From NCBI RefSeq assembly GCF_038002165.1, contig NZ_JBBOBR010000001.1:3945001-4009000 (forward strand): 64,000 nucleotides of DNA, written 5' to 3'. A program made the translations under genes and the position numbers. The notes beneath the pieces were generated by a model, which ran no database searches, had not been told where the DNA came from, and was given only the letters and a program-made list of their open reading frames with translations. The stretch is from Cytobacillus sp. FSL H8-0458. GTDB lineage: Bacteria > Bacillota > Bacilli > Bacillales > Cytobacillaceae. Numbering within the stretch: the first letter of the stretch is position 1; each line of letters starts with the position of its first letter. This document shows positions 34,483-42,844 of the stretch, one piece after another.

Positions 34483-35529
34483 TTTATTCTTTCTTTTAAT
34501 TAAAATAATGGCAAACGCAGGTGCACCAATGATCGCTGTAATCACGCCGATTGGAAGCTCGGTAGGTGCAATGATCGTCCGTGAAACCAGATCGGCAATA
34601 ATAAGAAAACCTGCACCCATAAGAATCGATAAGGGCAATAGGTGCCTATGATCCGGCCCCCATAACAGCCTGGTCAGATGAGGGATCACAAGGCCGACAA
34701 ATCCTATCGTTCCAGACACAGCTACAGCCGCACCAGTTAAGATGGAGCCAGCTACCAGAACCATCATCTTTCTCTTCTGAACGTCCACCCCTATATGCTG
34801 GGCCTTTTCTTCCCCAAAGCTCATAGCATTCAGCTCTTTACTGTTCACTAACAGAAGGATGGCACCAATTACAAAAAACGGAAGGATAATGTTAATATAC
34901 GCCCAGCCTCTCATGGATACACTGCCAAGAAGCCATCCAATAATCTGTCTAAGCTCCTCACCGGTCAGGGCAATCATCAGAGAAATTAGAGCGCCAAGAA
35001 AAGAACTGAAGATAATGCCCGTTAAAATAATCGTTTCCACTTTCATGGATCTTTCAATTTTTCTGGCAAATAGCAGAACGGCAAAAATGGTTAAAAAGGA
35101 AAATAAGATGCTGAATAAAGGCAGTGTAAACATTCCTGCAAACGGAATGGATAATCCCAGGAACAATGTTAAAACAGCACCGAGTGAAGCCCCGGAAGAA
35201 ACTCCAATGGTATATGGATCTGCCAGCGGGTTTCTTAATAAACCTTGAAAGGCGGCTCCCGCAATTGCAAGAGACGCCCCTACTAAGCCAGCCAGCAAAA
35301 CGCGCGGCAGGCGAATGTTCATAATGATATTTGCATGCATAGCATCCGTGTTTCCCAATGAAATAAAAGGGAAAATCTCAGCGCTTATTACTCTGATAAT
35401 AGTGATGGGGTGAACAGACACTGTACCAATTGAAATCCCCATCAGCATAGCACAGAACAGGAAAGCTGCTGCTGTTAGATAAGCCAGAAATTTATTATTT
35501 AAATACGTCCGGATATACTGCTTTTGCAA
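34477..35529 (-). CDS. Corrinoid (BtuC/FecCD-type) ABC transporter permease
   Basis: About 350 residues with roughly ten transmembrane helices. LRIVSA-like N-terminus, NIRLPRVLLAGLVGASLAIAGAAFQGLLRNPLADPYTIGVSSGA near 70-113 and GFVGLVIPHLTRLLWGPDHR near 280-299 (ATPase-contact region) define the family. Likely start is the TTG at 35529, 9 nt after GGAG; the first in-frame TTG at 35547 has no site. It overlaps btuF by 35 bp. B12 specificity is inferred from the riboswitch and neighbours. Confidence 0.9.
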   Translation of the reverse strand: MQKQYIRTYLNNKFLAYLTAAAFLFCAMLMGISIGTVSVHPITIIRVISAEIFPFISLGNTDAMHANIIMNIRLPRVLLAGLVGASLAIAGAAFQGLLRNPLADPYTIGVSSGASLGAVLTLFLGLSIPFAGMFTLPLFSILFSFLTIFAVLLFARKIERSMKVETIILTGIIFSSFLGALISLMIALTGEELRQIIGWLLGSVSMRGWAYINIILPFFVIGAILLLVNSKELNAMSFGEEKAQHIGVDVQKRKMMVLVAGSILTGAAVAVSGTIGFVGLVIPHLTRLLWGPDHRHLLPLSILMGAGFLIIADLVSRTIIAPTELPIGVITAIIGAPAFAIILIKRKNKL

Positions 35530-36469
35530 GTTCCTCGACTCCTTCAATAATACGAGGGCCAGAGCGGGTTACCATATCGGAATCAACATCGGCAACCTGC
35601 TTATTTTTCACTGCTGTTATATCCTGCCAGCCATCCCTTTTCATTACATCGCCAGCAGCATCTTCAGTGTAATAGCCATGAGTTGTGATGATTACATCCG
35701 GATTCCGTTCGATAATCGCTTCCGGATCCATTTTCGGCCATCCTTCTTCCGTAATGATATTTTCTGCATTAATCGCACTTAGCATTTCGTCCATAAAGGT
35801 TTCTGCACCAGCTGTATAGATTTCAGGAGCTGGTGAAACTTCCACGAATACCGATTTGCGGTCTTCTTCTTTTATATCCTGAGCTTTTGTCTTAATTTCC
35901 TCAAGCTTGCTCTTCATATCTGAAATGAGCTGCTCTGCTTTATCTTTCTCCCCTGCTGCGGTTCCAACCATTACAATGGATTCAAAAACCTGGTCAAAGC
36001 TCTTCGCATCATTGACAACAAGGACGGTCACGCCTGCATCCCTTAATTGCTGAAGGCCTGCTTCGGAATTATGTGCGCTCGACGCGTGAGCAAGGACAAG
36101 ATCCGGGTTTAAAGAAATAATTTTCTCGACATTAAATTCCATGCCGCCAATCTTTTCTTTTTCTGTGGCTTCGGGCGGGTAGTTATCAAAATCGGAGACT
36201 CCGACTACCTCTTCTCCAAGCCCCAATTCAAAAGCAATTTCTGTGTTGCTTGGAATCATGGAAACGATTCTTTCTGGCTTGGATTCGATAACGATTTCAT
36301 TATCAAGGGCATCCTTTATCGTAACAGGAAAAGCAGCCTCTTCCCCGCCGGCATTCTGCCCTTCCTCAACTTTTTTCTCTTCTTTTGGCTGTTCAGCACT
36401 CTCGCCGCAGCCTGCAAGCACTCCTGCAGCAAGCAGCATAGTTAATAAAAATGCATAAAATTTCTTCAT
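35495..36469 (-). CDS. Corrinoid ABC transporter substrate-binding lipoprotein (BtuF-like)
   Basis: A 324-residue exported lipoprotein: signal peptide and lipobox LAGC near 18-21, an acidic linker, then a BtuF/FhuD-type binding protein (ERIVSMIPSNTEIAFELGLGEEVVGVSDF near 66-94). ATG 36469 has GGAGG 10 nt upstream. First gene of the B12 cluster, directly behind the riboswitch. Ligand assignment to cobalamin or cobinamide is by context. Confidence 0.92.
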   Translation of the reverse strand: MKKFYAFLLTMLLAAGVLAGCGESAEQPKEEKKVEEGQNAGGEEAAFPVTIKDALDNEIVIESKPERIVSMIPSNTEIAFELGLGEEVVGVSDFDNYPPEATEKEKIGGMEFNVEKIISLNPDLVLAHASSAHNSEAGLQQLRDAGVTVLVVNDAKSFDQVFESIVMVGTAAGEKDKAEQLISDMKSKLEEIKTKAQDIKEEDRKSVFVEVSPAPEIYTAGAETFMDEMLSAINAENIITEEGWPKMDPEAIIERNPDVIITTHGYYTEDAAGDVMKRDGWQDITAVKNKQVADVDSDMVTRSGPRIIEGVEELAKAVYPDVFK

Positions 36470-36504
36470 ACTAAGCAATCCTCCATTACTTTCGACAAAA
36501 TTCG

Positions 36505-36523
36505 GGTGGTGCCTGTCACCACC
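36505..36523. repeat. GC-rich 7-bp inverted repeat in the btuF leader
   Basis: GGTGGTG, 5 nt, CACCACC. It lies between the riboswitch terminator and the btuF ribosome binding site. It could protect the 5' end of a processed transcript or be a stray palindromic repeat. Confidence 0.4.
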
Positions 36524-36530
36524 GTTTAAA

Positions 36531-36566
36531 ATAAAAAAACATCTCCTCGAACGGCAAGGAGATGTT
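36531..36566 (-). terminator. Riboswitch-controlled terminator before btuF
   Basis: On the minus strand AACATCTCC, a GCCGTTC-containing loop, and GGAGATGTT are followed by TTTTTATTTT. It is the expression platform of the B12 riboswitch, so high adenosylcobalamin should stop transcription here. Confidence 0.9.
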
Positions 36567-36642
36567 GGTATGGTCATTTACAATAAATGCAGATTAGATG
36601 GCCGGACCAAACACCTCCCTATCCTCGTAGGTTAATGGGTGC

Positions 36643-36826
36643 TTAAGAATCAGGCAGGTCTCCTGGCTCATGGTCAATGCATTCTGCTCCTTCCCATACT
36701 TGTATGTACAGTGGATTTGCAGACAGCTTCCATTTACAGTGGCGGGACCGCGCTGGAATTTCACCAGCTTCCCTATTAAGTCTTCAAAAGAGCTTGCTTT
36801 AAAGCCCTTTTGAGAAGACACCTGTT
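36643..36826 (-). promoter_or_regulatory. Cobalamin (AdoCbl) riboswitch
   Basis: The minus strand has all landmarks of the cobalamin aptamer in order: GACAGGTG-like 5' element near 36820, AGGGAAGCTGGTGAAATTCC, CGCGGTCCCGCCACTGTAA (B12-box region, GCCACTG at 36737-36743), and AGCCAGGAGACCTGCCTG at the 3' side. An intrinsic terminator follows. The 450-bp gap 36470-36921 is explained by this leader. It should switch the whole btuF-to-cblS cluster off when B12 is plentiful. Confidence 0.96.
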
Positions 36827-36921
36827 CTATTGCGGATATAAAATTTTCTATTTCCGATTATACACCATCCCGCAGAAAAAGTAACAGAAAATTGCTGAAT
36901 GTTGTAAAAAAGTTCAGAATT

Positions 36922-37698
36922 CTAACGCGAGTATATTTTCCATTCCCTTGTTTTCTTATCGAACACAATCTTCGCCTCACATGGCTCTTTCGCTATGGCT
37001 TCGTACTCATCATACATATCATCCATATTCGCAAAATCACCAATAATCCAAATAGGAATTTCGATCCGGATCCGATTCTGTTCAATATCCTTAATGGAAA
37101 GGACCGCTCCTTCTTTCATAAGGGGCTTTAATGAAAGCAGGACATCTCTGGTGATTGGAGGATACGTCTTTTTCTTTTTAATGCCAAGGAGCGTTTTTTC
37201 CACCTTCATCTGTCCCATTTTACCGGGGATCACTTCCCCAAGCATACGGTAAAAATCGTTCAGATCGCGATAATATGTGCGGTTAAACCAGCCATCATCA
37301 TGGGCAAGGTACACATAGCGGTTGCTCAGATAATTGTAAAAAGGGAGCTTAAGATGCTCTTTGATATGGCCGAGATAAAGAAGCTCCGCGATTGTCTGGC
37401 CGGGAAGCTCATTCACCGCTTCCTCTTCCTCGAAGTCGATCCAGCAAAAATCGCCATAGCCGTATACATCATCCTCAACCAGCCTGCCCAGCTTGTCCCT
37501 CGACACATAATCGAACATCGTGTGGCTATTAAAGTCCCCATGTTCATAACGGTGCTTTAACAGCAGCAAGTTATTAATAGAATCTGATAGAGTTTGGGCA
37601 AACTCTGCAAACTCAATTCCATAAGTCATCACATACTGATCCTGTTCATTAAGATGGATGTAGATGAGATCACGAATAGCTTGATTCCTTCTTTTCAA
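36922..37698 (-). CDS. Unrecognised conserved-looking protein, about 258 aa
   Basis: I do not recognise the family. The protein is soluble, rich in Tyr, Asp and Glu (YRDLNDFYRMLGE, FANMDDMYDEYEAIAKEP), with no signal peptide or clear membrane helix and no cysteine cluster. A short basic patch LLGIKKKKTYPPI lies near 173. I prefer the TTG at 37698, 8 nt behind GGAGG; the longer GTG start at 37725 has no site. It stands alone, upstream of the riboswitch and divergent from rodA. Codon use looks like that of its neighbours. Confidence 0.75.
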   Translation of the reverse strand: MKRRNQAIRDLIYIHLNEQDQYVMTYGIEFAEFAQTLSDSINNLLLLKHRYEHGDFNSHTMFDYVSRDKLGRLVEDDVYGYGDFCWIDFEEEEAVNELPGQTIAELLYLGHIKEHLKLPFYNYLSNRYVYLAHDDGWFNRTYYRDLNDFYRMLGEVIPGKMGQMKVEKTLLGIKKKKTYPPITRDVLLSLKPLMKEGAVLSIKDIEQNRIRIEIPIWIIGDFANMDDMYDEYEAIAKEPCEAKIVFDKKTREWKIYSR

Positions 37699-37995
37699 TG
37701 ACGAAACCTCCGAACCGTTACCCACAGTAGTATTTTCATAGCCTTAATTGATAAAAAGACAGCTTCTTATGAAACTGCCTGCCAAACTTCCAATATTTTA
37801 TTCTCTTATTGTAGCAAAAATATCTGAAAATATCTTTGCCGATGAGAAAAAAATTTAAACCCGTTTTTTTGAAAATACAGGAAACCATCATCGTGATTTT
37901 CTCGTCTAACTAATGAAATCTCTTTCTCTATTGTTAGGTTAATTTTTCTCTGATAGGATAAAAATGTAAAAAGGTAAAGAAACCAGGTGCATATA

Positions 37996-39180
37996 ATGAA
38001 CCAGAATAATAGATTCTCAGACCGATTCGATTGGACGTTATGCTTTCTTCTGCTGCTGTTTTTTCTCATCAGCTGCATTGCGATTTACAGCGGACAATCC
38101 TCCAATCAATATGAAGGGAATTTTGTTGTCTCACAAATTAAAAATTATATTGTTGGTGCCGTCATTGTAGGGATTGTCATGTATTTTGACAGCGAGCAAA
38201 TCCGAAGACTCACATGGCTGCTGTACGGTTTAGGCATCCTGTTGCTTGTCGGGCTATTCATTGCACCGGAAAGCATCGCACCAGAGCGCAAAGGGGCTAC
38301 ATTGTGGTATATCATTCCCGGACTCGGATCGGTGCAGCCTTCAGAATTTGTAAAGGTGTTCCTTATTATTGCCCTCAGCAAAATCATCGCTGATCACCAT
38401 CTGAAGTATCAGGCTAAGTCAGCCGGCACGGACTTTTTTCTCCTAATCAAACTAGGTGCGGCCACATTGCCTCCATTAGGATTGATTATTATAGAAGACC
38501 TGGGTACCGCTCTTGTCATCATCGCGATATTAGCAGGAATCATCCTGGTATCCGGAATCACCTGGAAAATCCTTGTTCCGATTTATGGAATCCTCGGTGC
38601 TTTAGCAGGAACCGTTCTATACCTGGTGATCATAGCACCGGAGATTTTAGAGAAATACCTTGGGATCGATCCCTATCAGTTCAGCAGAATTTATTCCTGG
38701 CTTGACCCGGTCAATCACAAGCAGGGGGCCGGTATGCAGCTGTATAATTCCATGCTCGCTATCGGCTCGGGTTTAATTTCCGGTAAAGGCTTTACCGACA
38801 GGCAGGTATATGTGCCGGATGCCCACACTGATTTTATCTTTAGCGTCATCGGCGAGGAATATGGCTTCTTCGGCGCCAGTGTGGTAATCAGCCTTTTCTT
38901 TCTGCTTATCTATCACTTAACGAAAACCGGCCTTGAGACGACTGATCCTTTTAATACCTATATTTGCGTAGGGGTCATCAGCATGATCACCTTCCATGTA
39001 TTCCAAAATATTGGAATGACCATTCAGGTCCTTCCAATCACCGGCATTCCGCTGCCGTTTATCAGCTACGGCGGAAGTTCACTTATGGGAAACATGATGG
39101 CAATGGGACTGATATTCAGCATTCGCTACCATCACAGAACCTATATGTTTTCAACCGATTCAAATTATGTTGCAAAATAA
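37996..39180 (+). CDS. rodA: RodA/FtsW/SpoVE (SEDS) family peptidoglycan glycosyltransferase
   Basis: About 394 residues, ten transmembrane helices. Signatures: QPSEFVKVFLIIALSK near 115-130, AGMQLYNSMLAIGSGLISGKG near 248-268, HTDFIFSVIGEEYGFFG near 279-295 and GIPLPFISYGGSSLMGNMMAMG near 354-375. SEDS proteins polymerise lipid II with a class B PBP. Spacing and length resemble RodA (elongation) more than FtsW or SpoVE, but this is not certain. ATG 37996 follows AGGTG. Upstream gap 37699-37986 shows only AT-rich sequence. Confidence 0.9.
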   Translation: MNQNNRFSDRFDWTLCFLLLLFFLISCIAIYSGQSSNQYEGNFVVSQIKNYIVGAVIVGIVMYFDSEQIRRLTWLLYGLGILLLVGLFIAPESIAPERKGATLWYIIPGLGSVQPSEFVKVFLIIALSKIIADHHLKYQAKSAGTDFFLLIKLGAATLPPLGLIIIEDLGTALVIIAILAGIILVSGITWKILVPIYGILGALAGTVLYLVIIAPEILEKYLGIDPYQFSRIYSWLDPVNHKQGAGMQLYNSMLAIGSGLISGKGFTDRQVYVPDAHTDFIFSVIGEEYGFFGASVVISLFFLLIYHLTKTGLETTDPFNTYICVGVISMITFHVFQNIGMTIQVLPITGIPLPFISYGGSSLMGNMMAMGLIFSIRYHHRTYMFSTDSNYVAK

Positions 39181-39214
39181 TCCCAACCGCGTATAATAAC
39201 AGTAATATATTTAG

Positions 39215-39495
39215 TGTCTATGATGAAGAAAGTAGCAAAGGGCTCTTTCCTAAAAGCGAGACAGGGTCGGTGCAAGCCTGTCGGAAATCCTTTTTGTGAA
39301 GCGCACTTCGGAGATGCACAGCTGAAAAAAAGTAGGCTGTGCCGGGTAAGGAGTCCCGTTACCAAACCCCTAAAGGAATGTGTTCAAATAATTTGAAACG
39401 TCCTTTCGCAAGAGGTCCTTTGGACAATCAGAGTGGTACCGCGGGAAGATTTCAGCTCGTCTCTATTTTATATAGAGGCGGGCTTTTTTATTTTC
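39215..39495 (+). promoter_or_regulatory. T-box riboswitch, arginine specifier, with terminator
   Basis: The leader has a long stem I, the T-box core GAGTGGTACCGCGG at 39431-39444 and a terminator (GTCTCTA, loop, TAGAGGC then TTTTTTA) near 39455-39491. In the specifier loop GTGAAG-CGC-ACTTCGGAG, codon CGC at 39302-39304 encodes arginine and is followed by the usual purine. Uncharged tRNA-Arg should pair with CGC and the T-box bulge and let transcription enter argS. Confidence 0.93.
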
Positions 39496-39512
39496 AGGGA
39501 GGTGTGTTTAAA

Positions 39513-41201
39513 ATGATTGATTTTAAAGCGATATTTACAGATCAGCTGGCTTCTGTGCTGAATGGGCAGCTTTCTGAGGAAGCAATTTCAGCCTTAATTG
39601 AAACGCCAAAGAATCCGGCATATGGCGATCTTGCTTTTCCCTGTTTTACACTGGCAAAAGCATTCCGAAAATCACCTGCCTCCATTGCTGAAGAGGCTGC
39701 TTTCCAGATAAAAGGTGCGTACATTGAAAAAGTGGAAGCTGTTGGGCCCTACATTAATATCTTTTTTTCCAAAGGAACTGCTGGTGCAGACATAATGGAA
39801 AAAATCCTGAAAGAAGGAAAAGAATTTGGACTGCTGAAGGATGCTGCAGGCAAAACAGCCGTGCTTGATTTCTCTTCGCCCAACATCGCAAAGCCCTTTT
39901 CCATGGGTCATCTGCGGTCAACCGTCATTGGAAATGCCCTCGGAAACCTCGCTGAAAAATGCGGTTATACAGCGGTCAGAATCAACCACTTAGGCGACTG
40001 GGGCACACAATTCGGCAAGCTGATCACCGCTTATAAAAAGTGGGGCAATCCGGATAAAGTGAATGAACATCCGATCAGGGAGCTGCTCAGTCTTTATATA
40101 CAGTTCCATAAAGAAGCAGAGGCAGATCCATCCCTTGAAGACGAGGCGCGTTCCTGGTTCAAAGAGCTTGAAAACGGAAATAAAGAAGCACAGGCACTCT
40201 GGAATTGGTTTAGAGATGAATCATTGAAAGAATTTCAGCGGGTTTATGACAGGCTTGGCATTCATTTCGACTCATACAATGGCGAAGCTTTTTATAACGA
40301 TAAAATGAAACCCGTCATAGAGGAGCTGATGGCAAAAGATCTGCTGGCTGAATCAGATGGTGCAGAGGTCGTTGAGCTTCCGGATGAAGACCTGCCTCCA
40401 TGCCTGATCAAGAAATCCGACGGAGCGACTCTTTATGCAACACGGGATCTGGCTGCAGCTTTTTACAGAAGGGAAAACTATCAATTTGATCACTCCCTAT
40501 ATATTGTCGGCCAGGAACAAAGCATCCATTTCAGGCAGGTCAAAAGCGTGATCAAAAAGATGGGCTATGAGTGGGCAGACAGTATGAAACATGTCCCGTT
40601 CGGCCTCTATTTAAAAGATGGAAAAAAGATGTCTACCAGAAAAGGCAGAGTCATCCTCCTGGAGGAGGTTCTGGATGAAGCAGTTCTTCTCGCAAAGAAC
40701 AGCATCGAGGCTAAAAATCCCGGCCTGGAAAATAAAGATGAAGTCGCTGAAGCAGTCGGCATCGGAGCCATATTGTTCCATGATCTGAAAAATGACCGCA
40801 TGAACAATATTGAATTTTCCCTTGAAGATATGCTGACATTTGAAGGAGAAACAGGTCCCTATCTGCAATATACCAATGCCCGGGCCTATTCCCTGCTCCG
40901 TAAGGCAGACGATCTCCCATCTGCCGCAAGCGGGCTATCCGATCCTTACAGCTGGGAAATTATTAAGCTGCTCCATCAATATCCTGAGAAAATCAGACAA
41001 TCTTATAGGCAGCTTTCCCCTTCCGTTCTCGCTAAATATCTGATTGATGTGGCCCAGGCCTTCAATAAATATTACGGGCAGGTAAGAATACTGGAGAAAG
41101 ATGCCGGCATCCAGGCAAGACTTGCCCTTGTCAAAGCAGTCACCATTGTTCTTACAGATGGCATGCAGACACTCGGCATGAAGGTGCCCCGTCAAATGTA
41201 A
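39513..41201 (+). CDS. argS: Arginyl-tRNA synthetase
   Basis: A 562-residue class I synthetase. The HIGH-type motif appears as SSPNIAKPFSMGHLRST near 126-142 and the KMSK-type motif as KKMSTRKG near 370-377; an N-terminal Add-1 domain and C-terminal anticodon-binding domain flank the core. ATG 39513 has GGGAGGTG 8 nt upstream; longer in-frame ORF extends through the T-box leader and is not translated sensibly. Regulated by the T-box. Confidence 0.96.
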   Translation: MIDFKAIFTDQLASVLNGQLSEEAISALIETPKNPAYGDLAFPCFTLAKAFRKSPASIAEEAAFQIKGAYIEKVEAVGPYINIFFSKGTAGADIMEKILKEGKEFGLLKDAAGKTAVLDFSSPNIAKPFSMGHLRSTVIGNALGNLAEKCGYTAVRINHLGDWGTQFGKLITAYKKWGNPDKVNEHPIRELLSLYIQFHKEAEADPSLEDEARSWFKELENGNKEAQALWNWFRDESLKEFQRVYDRLGIHFDSYNGEAFYNDKMKPVIEELMAKDLLAESDGAEVVELPDEDLPPCLIKKSDGATLYATRDLAAAFYRRENYQFDHSLYIVGQEQSIHFRQVKSVIKKMGYEWADSMKHVPFGLYLKDGKKMSTRKGRVILLEEVLDEAVLLAKNSIEAKNPGLENKDEVAEAVGIGAILFHDLKNDRMNNIEFSLEDMLTFEGETGPYLQYTNARAYSLLRKADDLPSAASGLSDPYSWEIIKLLHQYPEKIRQSYRQLSPSVLAKYLIDVAQAFNKYYGQVRILEKDAGIQARLALVKAVTIVLTDGMQTLGMKVPRQM

Positions 41202-41232
41202 AAGGAGAAGCCGTTATGGCCTCTCCCTTTTT
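41202..41232. terminator. Bidirectional terminator between argS and the TSUP gene
   Basis: AAAAGGAGAAGCC, GTTAT and GGCCTCTCCCTTTTT pair (with a bulge) and have A and T runs at the two ends. It follows the argS stop directly and includes the stop of the convergent permease gene. Confidence 0.75.
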
Positions 41233-42095
41233 GCCTTTGTCCGGGCTTTTGCTTTCTGCATTTTCACAAGGCTTCTTACCAGAAATCCGCCGACAAAAAT
41301 GGCCATCAGCACTAACCCGGTATAATTCAAATGTATTAATTTCAGAATCACACTTGCCACTGTCGCCATATATAAGGCTCCGAGCATATAAGTGATCTCT
41401 TCGTTCTCAAAATAGGAGGTAAGTTTCGCACCAAACTGTGAGCCAATGAGGCCTCCTCCTACGAGTGAAAGGCCAATCCAATAATCAATGCTGACTGTGG
41501 AAACGTAGGACAGGAAGCCTGCAGATACGATTAACATGACAGCAAACAAGCTGGTCCCTACCGCATTTTTCGGCATCATCCCTAAATAGGCGACCGATAA
41601 AGGCACCATAATAAAACCGCCGCCCACCCCTAATGTTGTAGAAACAAATCCTGCAAAAAATCCAATCAGCAACATCTTCAAAATGGAAGGCAAATGTTCA
41701 GAAGAGTGAACAGCATTGGCTGACTTTTCCCTTCTTTTCAGCATGCTCAAAGCAAAATAAGACAGCAATATGATATAAAAAACAGGCACGGCCCACGTGT
41801 CCCAGCCTTTATTCTCAAGAAACAGAACAAATGGATGTGCGGCCTGAGTAGCTGCCATTCCGCTTAATCCAAGTATCAGCCCCTGCTTAAGCTTTATATT
41901 CTTCAGCCTGATATGAGCGGAGATGCCAGAAAGGGACGTTCCAATCGAAAACAGCAAACTCGTGGTGATCGCTTCTACTGGAGAAAAACCAAAAAGCATA
42001 AGCGTTGGAGTAAGAATGAATCCCCCGCCTACCCCAAAAAAACCCGAGAGCACACTAATAAGCGCCCCGAGAGTAATAAAGAAAACATATTCCAT
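41214..42095 (-). CDS. TSUP (TauE/SafE) family anion permease
   Basis: A 293-residue membrane protein with two homologous halves of about four helices. Each half has the glycine-rich signature: SGFFGVGGGFILTPTLMLFG near 18-37 and GFVSTTLGVGGGFIMVPL near 154-171. The family moves sulfite, sulfoacetate, sulfonates or related anions, usually outward. Substrate unknown. Basic tail KAKARTKAKRERP. Confidence 0.88.
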   Translation of the reverse strand: MEYVFFITLGALISVLSGFFGVGGGFILTPTLMLFGFSPVEAITTSLLFSIGTSLSGISAHIRLKNIKLKQGLILGLSGMAATQAAHPFVLFLENKGWDTWAVPVFYIILLSYFALSMLKRREKSANAVHSSEHLPSILKMLLIGFFAGFVSTTLGVGGGFIMVPLSVAYLGMMPKNAVGTSLFAVMLIVSAGFLSYVSTVSIDYWIGLSLVGGGLIGSQFGAKLTSYFENEEITYMLGALYMATVASVILKLIHLNYTGLVLMAIFVGGFLVRSLVKMQKAKARTKAKRERP

Positions 42096-42189
42096 TTATA
42101 TTCCTCACTAACTGTCTCTGCTATTAATCGGTACTATATCACTTTACCATAATTGGCCACAGTTATACTGTGGATTTTAATTTACTTAT

Positions 42190-42204
42190 TTATAATAATT
42201 ATAA
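42190..42204. promoter_or_regulatory. PerR box upstream of dps
   Basis: TTATAATAATTATAA equals the Bacillus Per box consensus (TTATAATNATTATAA) exactly. It lies just ahead of the dps promoter at 42212-42239, so PerR should repress the gene until peroxide inactivates it. A Fur/Zur site would be similar, but the exact match and the gene favour PerR. Confidence 0.88.
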
Positions 42205-42211
42205 ATAAGTA

Positions 42212-42239
42212 TTGATTATAATTTAATATCTGTTATAAT
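42212..42239 (+). promoter_or_regulatory. Sigma-A promoter of dps
   Basis: TTGATT (42212-42217), 16 nt and TATAAT (42234-42239), 31 nt before the start codon. The Per box ends 7 nt upstream of the minus-35 box. Confidence 0.75.
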
Positions 42240-42269
42240 AAGTATATAAATTACTTAGGGGGAATTAAG

Positions 42270-42707
42270 ATGGAAAAATTATATGATGCATTAAACGTAC
42301 AAATCGCTGACTGGAGTGTCCTTTATACGAAATTGCACCGCTACCACTGGTTTGTAAAAGGCCCTCTTTTCTTTACCCTTCATGAAAAGTTCGAAGAATT
42401 ATATAATGAAGCAGCGGAAGTTGTTGATGAGGCAGCGGAACGCCTGCTTGCAATCGGCGGTTCACCAGCAGCAAGCTTAAAGGATTTTCTAAGCATTACG
42501 ACTCTAGAAGAATCTAATGGGGAAAAGAAAGCAGAAGACATGGTTGCCGCTCTTGCTTCGGATTATAAACATATTAAGGAACAATTAATCTCATTAGCCC
42601 AGCTTGCCGAAGAACAGGAAGATCAAGTGACAGCCGACTTCGCCATCGGGTTAATGGAAAAATTGGATACGCATATTTGGATGCTGCAAGCCTACTTAGG
42701 AGAATAA
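42270..42707 (+). CDS. dps: Dps/MrgA-type DNA-binding ferritin-like protein
   Basis: A 145-residue Dps protein. LHRYHWFVKGPLFFTLHEKFEELYNEAAEVVDEAAERLLAIGG segments near 22-64 carry the intersubunit ferroxidase ligands (H, D, E). Dps forms a 12-subunit shell that stores iron using hydrogen peroxide and coats DNA. GGGGG precedes the ATG. The Per box points to an MrgA-like, peroxide-induced role and not the sigma-B-driven Dps of B. subtilis. Confidence 0.95.
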   Translation: MEKLYDALNVQIADWSVLYTKLHRYHWFVKGPLFFTLHEKFEELYNEAAEVVDEAAERLLAIGGSPAASLKDFLSITTLEESNGEKKAEDMVAALASDYKHIKEQLISLAQLAEEQEDQVTADFAIGLMEKLDTHIWMLQAYLGE

Positions 42708-42720
42708 TCGATTTTGGCAA

Positions 42721-42756
42721 GAGAGTCAGTGAGAATGATCACTGGCTCTTATTTTT
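42721..42756 (+). terminator. Terminator of dps
   Basis: AGAGTCAGTGA, GAATGA, TCACTGGCTCT (one mismatch) then TATTTTT, 14 nt behind the stop codon. Confidence 0.85.
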
Positions 42757-42844
42757 GTGCTGAAAAATTTTTTGCCCTTTGGACACTCTAAGGTGTTATG
42801 ATTGACCTGATTGCTTCATTTATTTTCAGAAAGGAGTCTCCCTA

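Noticed and set aside
36594..36821. 75-codon minus-strand ORF upstream of btuF
   Set aside because: It coincides with the cobalamin riboswitch aptamer, whose structure explains the sequence.
39339..39512. Longer N-terminus for argS
   Set aside because: The extension runs through the T-box antiterminator and terminator; the ATG at 39513 has the ribosome binding site.
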